Shown piece after piece: positions 42,429 to 51,566 of a DNA stretch of 64,000 bases. Made by a program: the position numbers and the translations under genes. The stretch lies in the NCBI GenBank assembly GCA_964414185.1, contig CAYPVK010000002.1, positions 1-64,000 on the forward strand, written 5' to 3'. The DNA is from UBA7488 sp964414185 (lineage in GTDB: Bacteria > Pseudomonadota > Alphaproteobacteria > CAAHEQ01 > UBA3637). The notes under the pieces were generated by a model. That model saw nothing but the letters and a program-made list of their open reading frames with translations, made no database searches and had not been told where the DNA came from. The first letter of the stretch is position 1, and each line of letters starts with the position of its first letter.

Positions 42429-44393
42429 TTATCTTAACAATGACAAAGCCTTATCGATAACGGCTTCTTTTGTAAAGCCGAACTTTTTAAACAGCTCTTT
42501 GCCCGGCCCGGATTGTCCGAAACGGTCCATGCCGACAATGCCGCCCTTATCCCCGACCCATTTGCACCAACCGTAAGTGGCGCCCGCCTCTATCGCCAAC
42601 CGCGGCGCGGAACCCAGCACAAGTTGTTGATAATCCGCGTTTTGCCGTTCGAACAATTCCCAACATGGCATCGATACGACGGCAGCGGCAATTCCCATAG
42701 CGTTCAATTCGTCTTTGGCCTCAATCGCCAACGCGACTTCCGACCCCGTCGCAATCAACGTGATTTTGCGCGGCGTATCGGGTTCAAACAAAACATAAGC
42801 GCCTTTGGCCGATTTATTTTCCGCAACGCTGTCACGCAACAACGGCAAATCTTGGCGCGATAAAATCATCGCCGACGGATTATGGGCATGTTCCAGCGCC
42901 GCTTCGTAACATTCGGCAACCTCCACCGCATCGGCGGGGCGGAAAACCAACATGTTCGGCGTTGAACGCAAACTTGCCAATTGTTCAATCGGTTGATGGG
43001 TCGGCCCGTCTTCGCCGACGCCGATTGAATCGTGTGTCAATACATATATGACGCGCAATCCCATTAACGCCGTTAAACGTACGGCCGGTTTCATATAATC
43101 GACAAATGACAAAAACGTACCGCCGTACGGAATAAAGCCGCTGTGTGCCGCCATGCCGGCCATCACGCCCGCCATCACGTGTTCGCGAATGCCGTAATTG
43201 ATATAATTGCCGCCATAATTATCTTTTGTCACCGGTACCGATGTCGGCGCATTGGTAAAATTCGCCCCCGTCAAATCCGCCGATCCGCCGATTAAATTCG
43301 GAATCAATTCGGCAAGTTTCCCCAATACTTTTTGCGACGATTTGCGGCCCGGCATCGGTTTGGCATCTTTGGACAATTCTTTTTTAAACGCCGACATGTT
43401 TTTTGTAAAATCTTTCGGCAGCGCGCCCGATACGTCTTGCAAAAAAGCCTCTTTATTTTCGGCCGCTTCCAACCGTTCGTTCCACAGTTGCCAAGCCCCC
43501 TCGCCTTTTGTACCGGCGGCACGCCATACCGATAAAATATCGGACGGGATTTCAAACGGTTCATACGGCCAATCGAGCGCTTTTCGCGTTGCGGCCGTTT
43601 CATCCGCCCCCAGCGGCGCCCCGTGAACGGCGGATTTGCCGGCTTTGGCGGGCGACCCGTATCCGATAGTCGTTTTGCAATCGATAAAAACGGGTTTATC
43701 CGATGTTTGCGCTTTCATCAACACGTCTTCAATTTCTTCAAAATTATGCCCGTCGCACGATAAAACGTTCCATCCGTTAGCCCGAAAGCGCATATGCATA
43801 TCGGTTGACGTCGAAACGGATGTCGGCCCGTCAATCGTAATCGCATTATTGTCCCACAGCACAATCAAACGGTTTAAATTTAAATGCCCCGCCAACGAAA
43901 CAGCTTCTTCGGACAACCCTTCCATTAAACATCCGTCGCCGACAAATACATAAGTTTTATGATTAACCAATTCATCGCCGTAACGCGCATTCATCATGCG
44001 TTCGGCCAACGCCATTCCGACCGCGCCCGTCAATCCTTGCCCCAGCGGTCCGGTGGAATAATCAACCCCCGCCAACAATTCGCGTTCGGGGTGTCCCGCG
44101 GTTTTGGAATCCAATTGGCGGAAATTTTTTAAATCGTCGATTGAAATATCACCAAACCCGACCGTATACAACAAACTGTACAATAAAGCCGACCCGTGCC
44201 CGTTTGACAACACAAAACGGTCGCGGTCAAACCAATCGGGATGCGCGACATCGAATTTTAAAAATTTCGTCCATAAAACGGTTGCGATATCCGCCATCCC
44301 CAGCGGCATGCCCGGATGCCCGGATTTGGCTTTGTCAATCATATCCACCGATAAAAAACGCAACGCATTTGCCATTTGAAGCTGTGTAACCAT
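42429..44393 (-). CDS. tkt: Transketolase
   Basis: A thiamine-diphosphate enzyme of the pentose phosphate pathway that moves two-carbon ketol units. The 654-residue protein has GHPGMPLGMADIATVLW, HGSALLYSLLY, the ThDP-binding GDGCLMEGLSEEAVSLAGHL with the GDG motif, VLWDNNAITIDG, HDSIGVGEDGPTHQPIEQLA with the catalytic Glu, and the C-terminal GMDRFGQSGPGKELF. All core residues appear intact. The ATG is followed downstream by fba in the same orientation, but not closely. Confidence 0.98.
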   Translation of the reverse strand: MVTQLQMANALRFLSVDMIDKAKSGHPGMPLGMADIATVLWTKFLKFDVAHPDWFDRDRFVLSNGHGSALLYSLLYTVGFGDISIDDLKNFRQLDSKTAGHPERELLAGVDYSTGPLGQGLTGAVGMALAERMMNARYGDELVNHKTYVFVGDGCLMEGLSEEAVSLAGHLNLNRLIVLWDNNAITIDGPTSVSTSTDMHMRFRANGWNVLSCDGHNFEEIEDVLMKAQTSDKPVFIDCKTTIGYGSPAKAGKSAVHGAPLGADETAATRKALDWPYEPFEIPSDILSVWRAAGTKGEGAWQLWNERLEAAENKEAFLQDVSGALPKDFTKNMSAFKKELSKDAKPMPGRKSSQKVLGKLAELIPNLIGGSADLTGANFTNAPTSVPVTKDNYGGNYINYGIREHVMAGVMAGMAAHSGFIPYGGTFLSFVDYMKPAVRLTALMGLRVIYVLTHDSIGVGEDGPTHQPIEQLASLRSTPNMLVFRPADAVEVAECYEAALEHAHNPSAMILSRQDLPLLRDSVAENKSAKGAYVLFEPDTPRKITLIATGSEVALAIEAKDELNAMGIAAAVVSMPCWELFERQNADYQQLVLGSAPRLAIEAGATYGWCKWVGDKGGIVGMDRFGQSGPGKELFKKFGFTKEAVIDKALSLLR

Positions 44394-44494
44394 GGGTTTC
44401 TCCTATCAATATTATTATGCATTAAAGATATAACGTTTTTATCCCGTTTATCAAGCATAAAAAATACCGCAACATATTTATATCAAAATTCGGA

Positions 44495-45091
44495 TTAATT
44501 TTTTCGTACGAACAAAAACGTGTTGCGCCCATATGCGCGTTTGTCCGACAAGTCAAATCCCGACGGCAACGTGCCGTTTTCTCCTTTGTCGATTTCTATA
44601 ACAATATATGTATCGGCGTTTATCCACCCTTGGCGGTCAAATCGAATAAGGGCTTGTTCCCATAGCCCGCGGCGGTACGGCGCATCCATAAATAAAATAT
44701 CGACGGCTTGAGGGGCATACGGCATACCCGTACCCGATATATTTGCACCTTTTAAAAAATCAGGCGGAGACGGATTGAGCGCATCGCCCAAAATAATTGA
44801 TTGTTTTTCAAGGCTGCTTAAATTTTGACGCAAAGATTTCAACGCGCCCTTGTCAATTTCAAAAAAACAGCCGAATTGGGCACCGCGCGACAAAGCTTCA
44901 ATCCCGACAGCGCCCGTACCGGCAAAAACATCGGCGAAAACCACGTCCGTCCACGATTTTTCAATCCGCCTTAAATAATTGTCCAATATATTAAACAAAG
45001 ATTCGCGCGCTCGGTCGGATGTCGGGCGGGTCGCTTCAGTTTCGGGCGACGCCAATTTTTTCCCCCTCATTTTTCCGCCGATAATGCGCAT
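44495..45091 (-). CDS. rsmD: 16S rRNA (guanine(966)-N(2))-methyltransferase
   Basis: RsmD methylates G966 in 16S rRNA. The 198-residue protein starts with MRIIGGKMRGKKLASPE, followed by ATRPTSDRARESLFNILDN, the SAM-binding VFADVFAGTGAVGIEALSRGA and the catalytic-loop DAPYRRGLWEQAL, where the usual DPPY is DAPY. It lies 51 bases after the pseudouridine-synthase gene on the same strand, forming an rRNA-modification pair common in alphaproteobacteria. Confidence 0.93.
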   Translation of the reverse strand: MRIIGGKMRGKKLASPETEATRPTSDRARESLFNILDNYLRRIEKSWTDVVFADVFAGTGAVGIEALSRGAQFGCFFEIDKGALKSLRQNLSSLEKQSIILGDALNPSPPDFLKGANISGTGMPYAPQAVDILFMDAPYRRGLWEQALIRFDRQGWINADTYIVIEIDKGENGTLPSGFDLSDKRAYGRNTFLFVRKN

Positions 45092-45142
45092 TGCTTTTAA
45101 ACCTTTTTGATTAACAATTTAAATTCCGACCGATTTTCGGAT

Positions 45143-45874
45143 TTAAGACAAATCCAATTCGGCCAACAATTCTTTGACGGCTTTGGTTGACACTTCGCGT
45201 ACCTCGCCTTCTTGCAAACTGCCCAATTGGAACGGGCCGTACGATATGCGGATAAGGCGTGTGACTTGCAACCCGAAAAATTCCATCAAGCGGCGGATTT
45301 CGCGATTTTTGCCTTCGGTCAAAGTCATAATCACCCACGTGTTGGTGCCCTGCTCTTTTTCAATATCGATTTCGGCGGGCGCATACGATATGCCGTCGAT
45401 TTTGACGCCTTTTCTTAAACGCCCTAAAATTTCGCCCGTCAATTTGCCGTGCACACGTACACGATATTTGCGTTTCCAACCGCGAGAAGGTAATTCCAAC
45501 GCTCGTGCCAATTCGCCGTTTGTTGTCAATAACAACAACCCTTCGGAATTATAATCCAATCGCCCGACCGAAATCACGCGCGGCAGGTATTTCGGCAAAC
45601 TATCAAAAACAGTCGGCCTGCCCTTCGGATCTTTGTGAGTTGTCATCAAACCGGGCTTTTTGTTATAACACCACAGGCGTGTTTCTTCGCGCGCGCCCAC
45701 AGGTTTGCCGTCAACGACGATTTTATCCGATTCGCCGACAACGCATGCCGGAGATTTCAGCACTTCCCCGTTCACGCTGACACGCCCGTCTAAAATCCAC
45801 CGTTCGGCATCGCGGCGGGAACAAAGCCCCGCAGCGGCCATTGTTTTTGCAATTCGTTCTTTCTTTTCAACCAT
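45143..45874 (-). CDS. RsuA/RluB-family rRNA pseudouridine synthase
   Basis: The 243-residue protein has an S4 RNA-binding domain (RIAKTMAAAGLCSRRDAERW, then GRVSVNGEVLKSPACVVG) and a synthase domain with the catalytic-Asp motif VGRLDYNSEGLLLLTTNGEL. The C-terminal EGKNREIRRLMEFFGLQVTRLIRISYGP is typical of RluB/RluE/RsuA. Orthology to RluB (23S U2605) is the most likely, judged from association with rsmD, but RsuA cannot be excluded from sequence alone. Confidence 0.92.
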   Translation of the reverse strand: MVEKKERIAKTMAAAGLCSRRDAERWILDGRVSVNGEVLKSPACVVGESDKIVVDGKPVGAREETRLWCYNKKPGLMTTHKDPKGRPTVFDSLPKYLPRVISVGRLDYNSEGLLLLTTNGELARALELPSRGWKRKYRVRVHGKLTGEILGRLRKGVKIDGISYAPAEIDIEKEQGTNTWVIMTLTEGKNREIRRLMEFFGLQVTRLIRISYGPFQLGSLQEGEVREVSTKAVKELLAELDLS

Positions 45875-45916
45875 AAATGCTATACTATAGGAAAATATAA
45901 AAAAAGAAAGGAAAAA

Positions 45917-46462
45917 ATGAAAAAAACACCCGATTCATATCACGCAGGCACCGAAAAGCCGATTTTAAACAAACAAGGCGCTTTCAAAACGCCGCCCGAT
46001 TTGCCAAACGATATTATCGCGCTCGGATTAAATTTGGCGCAACAAGCCTTTGCGGCCGAAGAAATTCCGGTTGGTGCCGTGATTTTTAATTCAAATACAT
46101 TTGAAATCATCGCCGCCGCGCATAATGAAACGGTGGCTAAACGCAACCCTTTGGCACATGCCGAAATTGTGGCAATTAACCAAGCCTTAGCCAGAACAAA
46201 GGCCAAATTGTTGAACGGTTATTCAATTTTTGTGACATTGGAACCGTGCGCAATGTGCGCGGGGGCGATTTCGTGGGCACGGCTTGATAACTTGTATTAT
46301 GGCGCCTTTGACCCCAAAACGGGCGCAATCAATCAAGGCGCCGAAGTTTTTGCCCGCGCGCAAACGCATCATAAGCCCTTAATACAAAGCGGGATTGTAG
46401 CGGACAAATGCGGCGCGTTGATGAGTCAATTTTTTAAAAACAAACGCATAAAAAAAGGATGA
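45917..46462 (+). CDS. tadA: tRNA-specific adenosine deaminase
   Basis: TadA converts A34 to inosine in tRNA-Arg(ACG). The 181-residue protein has the zinc deaminase motifs NPLAHAEIVAINQAL (HAE) and FVTLEPCAMCAGAISWARLD (PCxxC), plus AFDPKTGAINQGAEV. Relative to the usual 150-160 residues, it has an N-terminal extension of about 30 residues, so the start might be later. The ATG at 45917 follows AAAGGAAAA, a good ribosome site. It diverges from the pseudouridine-synthase gene. Confidence 0.94.
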   Translation: MKKTPDSYHAGTEKPILNKQGAFKTPPDLPNDIIALGLNLAQQAFAAEEIPVGAVIFNSNTFEIIAAAHNETVAKRNPLAHAEIVAINQALARTKAKLLNGYSIFVTLEPCAMCAGAISWARLDNLYYGAFDPKTGAINQGAEVFARAQTHHKPLIQSGIVADKCGALMSQFFKNKRIKKG

Positions 46463-46537
46463 TTTTTTTAACGCCGCTCTATATAATAATATAAACACGC
46501 CCGCCTTATAATAATAAAAAAGGATATAAAATACCCG

Positions 46538-48055
46538 ATGGAAACAATAAACACAAAACCCGTTTTGTCCGTAACGGAAATATCGCTATCGTTGAAAGCT
46601 TGCGTCGAACAGATTTTTTCGGATATCCGCGTGCGCGGCGAAGTATCGGGCGTAAAAAAAGCGCCGTCCGGGCATATTTATTTTTCTTTAAAGGATAAAG
46701 ACAGTGTTTTATCGGCCGTCGCTTGGCGGGGCAGGGATAGGACGACCCAAAATGCCATCACGGAAGGGTTGGAAATTATTTGCAGCGGTAAATTGTCCAC
46801 CTATCCGGGACGGTCAAATTATCAAATGATTGTCGAAACGGCCGAACCGGCGGGGGCGGGGGCTTTGTTGAAATTGTTGAACGAGCGGCGCGAAAAATTG
46901 CAAAAAGAAGGCTTATTTGACCTTGCCCGCAAAAAGAAAATCCCCTTTTTGCCCGAAGTCATCGGCGTGGTAACCAGCCCGTCGGGCGCCGTTATCCGCG
47001 ATATTATGCACCGTTTGACCGACCGGTTCGGGCGACAAGTCCTTTTATGGCCCGTCTTGGTGCAAGGCGACATGGCCGCCGATCAAATTACGGCCGCCAT
47101 TCAAGGGTTTAACGCCATGCCGCCCGAAGGTATTGATGTACCGTATACTGACGGATCCAATCCAGCGGCGGATGACATGCTTGTTTTATCGGGCGCCACT
47201 CCCGATTTGACGGACGGCATACAACAAAATAAGACATTGCCTTGCAATACAAAGGTAATTCATTTGTCACGCCCCGACTTGCTGATCGTTGCACGCGGCG
47301 GCGGGTCGTTGGAAGATTTATGGCCGTTTAATGAAGAAAATGTTGTCCGCGCGGCGGCCGCTTCCGATATACCGTTGATTTCCGCCGTCGGACATGAAAC
47401 CGATACGACGTTGATTGATTATGCTGCCGACTTGCGCGCGCCGACACCGACGGCGGCCGCCGAACTTGCTGTTCCGGTCAAATTTGAATTGGCGGCCAAA
47501 ATTTCGAATGCCGAAACGCGCCTGAATGAAAGCGTATATCGATATCTATCTGAAAAACAAATGAAAATTGAAAATTTATCTAAATCGATGCCGAATTTGG
47601 GCGATTTGGTCAACCTGTTTTTTCAAAAATTGGACGACCGATCGGAGCGTTTAAAAATCAGTATCCAAAACTACATAAAAAACAAAGAAAATCAATTTAT
47701 TAACCTGTCAAATTTGCTTAAATCCTATTCATATCAGGCCGTTTTAGAGCGAGGATTTTCTTTGGTAACGGATAACAGTGGGAAGATTGTCGCCACAGCG
47801 CGCGTTGCAAAAACGTTACCCGAGATGAAAATTTCGTTTTTTGACGGAAAAGTAAACGTCAAACCGTTCGACCCGTCCGCTCCCGCAACGACAAATTTTA
47901 CCGCTGCCGTTTTCCGCGCAGCAGATTCGACGGAAAAACCAACCGGCAAACCGGTTGAAAACCAAACCGATAAATTTCAAAAAAAAACAAACGGACGGCC
48001 GAAGAAAACCAAAGTGCCGAACCCTAACCAAAAAGGACTTTTTGATGATTTATAA
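46538..48055 (+). CDS. xseA: Exodeoxyribonuclease VII large subunit
   Basis: XseA with XseB degrades single-stranded DNA. The 505-residue protein shows the N-terminal OB-fold (LSVTEISLSLKACVEQIF, VRGEVSGVKKAPSGHIYFSL) and catalytic-domain motifs VTSPSGAVIRDIMHRL, LIVARGGGSLEDLWPFNEE and AVGHETDTTLIDYAADLRAPTPTAAAE. An unusual insertion of about 48 residues (roughly residues 196-243) sits between FNAMPP and RPDLLIVARGGGS. The C-terminus carries a long coiled coil and a basic, disordered tail. xseB is not adjacent; an M23 gene overlaps the 3' end. Confidence 0.95.
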   Translation: METINTKPVLSVTEISLSLKACVEQIFSDIRVRGEVSGVKKAPSGHIYFSLKDKDSVLSAVAWRGRDRTTQNAITEGLEIICSGKLSTYPGRSNYQMIVETAEPAGAGALLKLLNERREKLQKEGLFDLARKKKIPFLPEVIGVVTSPSGAVIRDIMHRLTDRFGRQVLLWPVLVQGDMAADQITAAIQGFNAMPPEGIDVPYTDGSNPAADDMLVLSGATPDLTDGIQQNKTLPCNTKVIHLSRPDLLIVARGGGSLEDLWPFNEENVVRAAAASDIPLISAVGHETDTTLIDYAADLRAPTPTAAAELAVPVKFELAAKISNAETRLNESVYRYLSEKQMKIENLSKSMPNLGDLVNLFFQKLDDRSERLKISIQNYIKNKENQFINLSNLLKSYSYQAVLERGFSLVTDNSGKIVATARVAKTLPEMKISFFDGKVNVKPFDPSAPATTNFTAAVFRAADSTEKPTGKPVENQTDKFQKKTNGRPKKTKVPNPNQKGLFDDL

Positions 48056-48968
48056 CAATGTAATTACACATAAATTCAAACAAAAAACCATAAATTGTAT
48101 TAACTTTGTGATTCAATCAAAACAAAAATTATATTATTACAAAGTAATTAAATTTTGTAATTATATTGGAATAACATCATTGATTTTATTACCTTTTTCC
48201 GCAACAGCCATCGAATTGCAAGCACCCGTTACACAAGCGACTTATGTTTATGGTAAAGCTGCCCCCGATGAACGGATTTTTATCGGAAAAACCGAAATTA
48301 AAACAACAAAAGACGGCTTGTTTGTATTCGGATTGCCGCAAGATACCGAAAAAGAGTTAATTTTAATCTCTCAAAAAAACGGGCAAACCAAAACATGGAA
48401 AATGCCCATTGCCCCGCGCAAATTTAAAGAGGAAATCGTCAACGGTTTACCGCCGAACAAAGTTACCCCATCCAAAGAAGACCAAGAACGGATTGCCGCC
48501 GACAACAAAGCTTTGCGGGCGGCACGCGGCAAAACGTCGTATCAAACGTTGCCGTTTTGCTTTTCCAGGCCTGTTGACAAAAATGCCCGTATATCAAGCA
48601 CTTTCGGCGCACGGCGGGTTTTAAACGGCGTCAAAACATCCGGGCACAGCGGCACGGATTACGCTCTGCCGGCCGGCACGCCGGTTTTATCACCCCAAGA
48701 CGGCCTTATAAGATTGGCGCACGACGATATGTTTTTTTCGGGCAAAACGATTTTGATTGACCACGGATACGGGCTATTTTCAAGTTATTCGCACTTAAGC
48801 AAAATTGACGTAAAAAACGGCCAAACGGTCAAACGCGGCGACAAAATCGGCGAAATCGGAACAACGGGCCGTTCGACGGGACCGCATTTGCATTTGACTT
48901 TTACTTGGTTCGGCGTACGCGTCGACCCCGAATTTGTGCTAACAACCTATCCGTGCGATAAAGAATAA
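48045..48968 (+). CDS. Secreted M23 peptidase-domain protein
   Basis: A 307-residue protein with an unusual N-terminus: a basic/aromatic stretch of about 40 residues precedes a hydrophobic signal (IGITSLILLPFSATAI), so the start may be misassigned or the signal is long. The C-terminal M23 domain has TSGHSGTDYALPAGTPVLS (His/Asp ligands), a central YGLFSSYSHLSKID and GPHLHLTFTW (HxH). These residues are intact, so it should be an active endopeptidase. The chosen ATG has AAGGA upstream and overlaps the xseA stop by 11 bases. AT content of the first 120 bases is much higher than in its neighbours. Confidence 0.85.
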   Translation: MIYNNVITHKFKQKTINCINFVIQSKQKLYYYKVIKFCNYIGITSLILLPFSATAIELQAPVTQATYVYGKAAPDERIFIGKTEIKTTKDGLFVFGLPQDTEKELILISQKNGQTKTWKMPIAPRKFKEEIVNGLPPNKVTPSKEDQERIAADNKALRAARGKTSYQTLPFCFSRPVDKNARISSTFGARRVLNGVKTSGHSGTDYALPAGTPVLSPQDGLIRLAHDDMFFSGKTILIDHGYGLFSSYSHLSKIDVKNGQTVKRGDKIGEIGTTGRSTGPHLHLTFTWFGVRVDPEFVLTTYPCDKE

Positions 48969-48977
48969 AAAACCACC

Positions 48978-49199
48978 CAGCTGGCATTTTTACCCGCCAT
49001 TTTAAATGATTGCTTTTACAAAGGTCAACCAAATACCAAACCTGACGGTGAAACAATTATCGTTACTATGGCAATCTGACCAGTACGGATGCCGATATAA
49101 ACGTGAATAATGCCCAAAAATTATGATCGACTGTGCCAGCATATCTCAATAACAAATACAAAAGTATGTAAAAACGGGCAGGACGATTGGAAAAATTAA
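48978..49199 (+). pseudogene. Decayed reading frame, possibly pilin-like or secreted
   Basis: The spacer before greA retains coding signal in pieces. Read in one frame it gives FLPAILNDCFYKGQPNTK and DGETIIVTM. After a one-base shift, NLTSTDADINVNNAQKL follows, then a TGA where a Cys codon (TGC) would be one change away, then STVPAYLNNKYKSM. After a further shift CKNGQDDWKN and a stop follow. The composition is not random spacer, and the pieces could belong to a small disulfide-bonded secreted or pilin-like domain. Frame stitching makes this tentative. Confidence 0.4.
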
Positions 49200-49247
49200 G
49201 CTTGATTTTTTTGAATTTTTACTTTATAATTTTTTTTAATAACTTAA

Positions 49248-49290
49248 CAAGCCGCGGGTGGTTTATCCGCGGGCTTATTTTTTAATATTT
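49248..49290 (+). terminator. Hairpin with T-run in the greA leader
   Basis: AAGCCGCGG pairs with CCGCGGGCTT and is followed by ATTTTTTAATA, just 25 bases before the greA start. It could end upstream transcription, or attenuate greA much as the leader terminator does in E. coli, where it yields the GraL RNA. Confidence 0.55.
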
Positions 49291-49310
49291 TTTTTAAGAA
49301 GGATTATAAC

Positions 49311-49787
49311 ATGTCTGATAAAGTCCCAATGACTGCGGCAGGACATGCCGCATTGAACGAAGAACTCAAACGTTTAAAATATACCGAACGCCCGCGGATT
49401 GTGGCGGCAATCGAAGAAGCTCGCGCCCACGGCGATTTGTCCGAAAATGCCGAATACCATTCGGCCCGTGAACAACAAAGCTTTAACGAAGGGCGCATTC
49501 AAGAATTGGAAAGCGCTTTGTCGCACGCGCAAGTTATTGACGTTAAATCTTTAAGCGGCGATAAAGTTTTATTCGGCGCAACCGTTGAAGTTGCCGACGA
49601 AGAAACGGGCGATGAAAAGAAATTCCAAATTGTCGGACAATACGAAGCCAACCTTGAAAAAGGCAAAATTTCTCTGCTTTCGCCTATTGCAAAAGCCTTG
49701 ATCGGTAAACAAATAGGTGATATAGTGGATGTAAAAACGCCGAAAGGCGATGTTGCCTATGAAATTTTAGACGTGCAATTCATCTAA
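49311..49787 (+). CDS. greA: Transcription elongation factor GreA
   Basis: GreA rescues backtracked RNA polymerase. The 158-residue protein matches along its length: VPMTAAGHAALNEELKRLK, RPRIVAAIEEARAHGDLSEN with the catalytic acidic tip (GDLSENAEYHSAREQQ), the coiled coil, and a C-terminal FKBP-like domain with LSPIAKALIGKQIGDIVDV and DVAYEILDVQF. AAGAAGGA precedes the ATG. Confidence 0.97.
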   Translation: MSDKVPMTAAGHAALNEELKRLKYTERPRIVAAIEEARAHGDLSENAEYHSAREQQSFNEGRIQELESALSHAQVIDVKSLSGDKVLFGATVEVADEETGDEKKFQIVGQYEANLEKGKISLLSPIAKALIGKQIGDIVDVKTPKGDVAYEILDVQFI

Positions 49788-49826
49788 AAAAAATTGCACT
49801 TCTGCTGAAAAAAAAGGGGGTACCGA

Positions 49827-50750
49827 ATGCATACACGTGTTTTAATCATCGGTTCGGGCCCTGCCGGCTATACGGCGGGGATTTACACGGCACGGGCCGG
49901 CCTTGAAACCGTTTTAATGACTGGGCATATGGCGGGCGGCCAATTGATGTTGACGCATGAGGTCGAAAATTACCCCGGCTTTACGCGGATTTCGGGTATT
50001 GATTTAATGGCTAATTTTCAAAAGCAAGCCGAATCTGTCGGTGTGCAATTAAAATATGAAATGGTCAAATCCGTCGATTTTTCCGAAAATCCGTTTAAAA
50101 TCGTTACCGAAATGGATCAAACGTGGACGGCCGACGCCGTTATCATTGCAACGGGTTCTTCGGCCAAATGGTTGGGGGCGAAAGGTGAAGACAAATTTAA
50201 AGGACATGGTGTATCCATTTGCGCGACGTGCGACGGCTTTTTTTATCGCAACAAAAATGTAGCTGTTATCGGCGGCGGCAGTTCGGCCGTTTATGAAGCA
50301 TTGTATTTGGCGCAAATTGCCGACAAAGTGACACTCATTCATCGCCGCGACGAATTGAAAGCAGAAAAACATTTGCAAAATCAAATGCTTGTACATCCAA
50401 AAATTTCAATCCGCTGGGATTCTGAAGTGGAAGAATTTGTCGGCGACCAACAATTAAAATCATTAAAAATAAAAAATGTCAAAACGGGCGATACGTCGAT
50501 TTTGCCTGTTGACGGCGCTTTCGTTGCAATCGGCAACACGCCGAATTCGGGGTTGTTTACCGGACAAATTGACATTTGCGATAACGGATACATTCAAACA
50601 GACAAAAAAACCTGTGCGACGTCGGTGCCGGGCGTTTATGCTTGCGGCGATGTCCAGGAAGCCACTTACCGCCAAGCCATTATTGCTGCCGGAACGGGAT
50701 GTGTGGCGGCTTTAAGCGTTGAAAAATATTTACTTGAAAAACGAAAATAA
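49827..50750 (+). CDS. trxB: Thioredoxin reductase
   Basis: A FAD-dependent enzyme that reduces thioredoxin with NADPH. The 307-residue protein has the FAD motif RVLIIGSGPAGYTAGIYTAR, GGQLMLTHEVENYPGF, the redox-active CATCDG motif in ICATCDGFFYRNKNVA, the NADPH motif VIGGGSSAVYEALYLA and HRRDELKAEK, and the C-terminal GVYACGDVQEATYRQAI. It is full length and active-site complete. AAAAGGGGG upstream. It follows greA by 39 bases, perhaps cotranscribed. Confidence 0.97.
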   Translation: MHTRVLIIGSGPAGYTAGIYTARAGLETVLMTGHMAGGQLMLTHEVENYPGFTRISGIDLMANFQKQAESVGVQLKYEMVKSVDFSENPFKIVTEMDQTWTADAVIIATGSSAKWLGAKGEDKFKGHGVSICATCDGFFYRNKNVAVIGGGSSAVYEALYLAQIADKVTLIHRRDELKAEKHLQNQMLVHPKISIRWDSEVEEFVGDQQLKSLKIKNVKTGDTSILPVDGAFVAIGNTPNSGLFTGQIDICDNGYIQTDKKTCATSVPGVYACGDVQEATYRQAIIAAGTGCVAALSVEKYLLEKRK

Positions 50751-50925
50751 AAACCTAAGTATTATAGGATTTCGGCTTTGTTGATAAAAGGGTTTATCTG
50801 TTTTGGCATTGTCGGAAAATTTTTCGGCACAAAGCGGCATTTTGTAAAAATCTGTCCGCCGATATTCGGATAGTCCGTAACAAAAACAAGGATTTTATGA
50901 TTATAATGGCAAAAGGGGGAACATT

Positions 50926-51507
50926 ATGAAAAATTCATCCGCTTCAACTTGGATACTCATTTTAATTGCAATCGGTTTACTTGTCGTGGCATGGTATATG
51001 AGCGTAACCAAAAACGCTTTAATACCGGTCGAAGAAACGCAAAGTATTGTTATAAAAGAAGTCATTCCGTTGACAAATTCGACTCAAAATTCCGATGCAA
51101 CATCGGCGGCTGCGGGCACAGACAACAATTCGGAAAACTTAAACAGGCAGGGGACAAACATGCTCGAACAAACGCCGATGAATCCCGGCGAAATACTTGA
51201 AAACGCTGCCGAATTTGAAGGCACGTTGCCGTGCGCCGATTGTCCGGGAATTATTGCAACATTGACATTATATCCCAATCAAACATACAAATTGGATATG
51301 GTTTACATTGACCGCGACAGTTCTTTTACGTCCAAAGGGGGGTGGAAATATGACACCAATCCGCCGCGTTATATTTTAATCGATGATAAACAACAATATC
51401 AAATTTTAAACGACAATACGTTGGAAGCATTGGATTCGGACGGCAATCCGATTGAATCGAATCTTAATTACAAATTGAATCGTGTATCCGTTACCGAAGG
51501 AAATTAA
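50926..51507 (+). CDS. NlpE-like membrane-anchored protein
   Basis: The 193-residue protein has an N-terminal anchor (WILILIAIGLLVVAWYMSV), a Ser/Thr/Asn-rich linker, then an NlpE N-terminal-like domain at about 100-190. EGTLPCADCPGIIATLTLYP carries the CADC pair typical of NlpE, with Thr/Asp-rich beta-strands after it. E. coli NlpE is a lipoprotein that reports surface and lipoprotein stress through Cpx, and the CxxC has been linked to copper. Here the anchor is a transmembrane helix, not a lipobox. The start at 50926 has AAAAGGGGGAA upstream. Confidence 0.8.
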   Translation: MKNSSASTWILILIAIGLLVVAWYMSVTKNALIPVEETQSIVIKEVIPLTNSTQNSDATSAAAGTDNNSENLNRQGTNMLEQTPMNPGEILENAAEFEGTLPCADCPGIIATLTLYPNQTYKLDMVYIDRDSSFTSKGGWKYDTNPPRYILIDDKQQYQILNDNTLEALDSDGNPIESNLNYKLNRVSVTEGN

Positions 51508-51526
51508 AAACGGTTTGCGATATGCA

Positions 51527-51566
51527 AAAGCCTTTTACAGATTGTGTAAAAGGCTTTATTTTTTTA
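51527..51566. terminator. Bidirectional terminator between the NlpE-like gene and cysS
   Basis: AAAGCCTTTTACA (51527-51539) pairs with TGTAAAAGGCTTT (51545-51557), then ATTTTTTT on the plus strand and TTTTGC on the minus strand. Both converging genes end at it. Confidence 0.9.
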
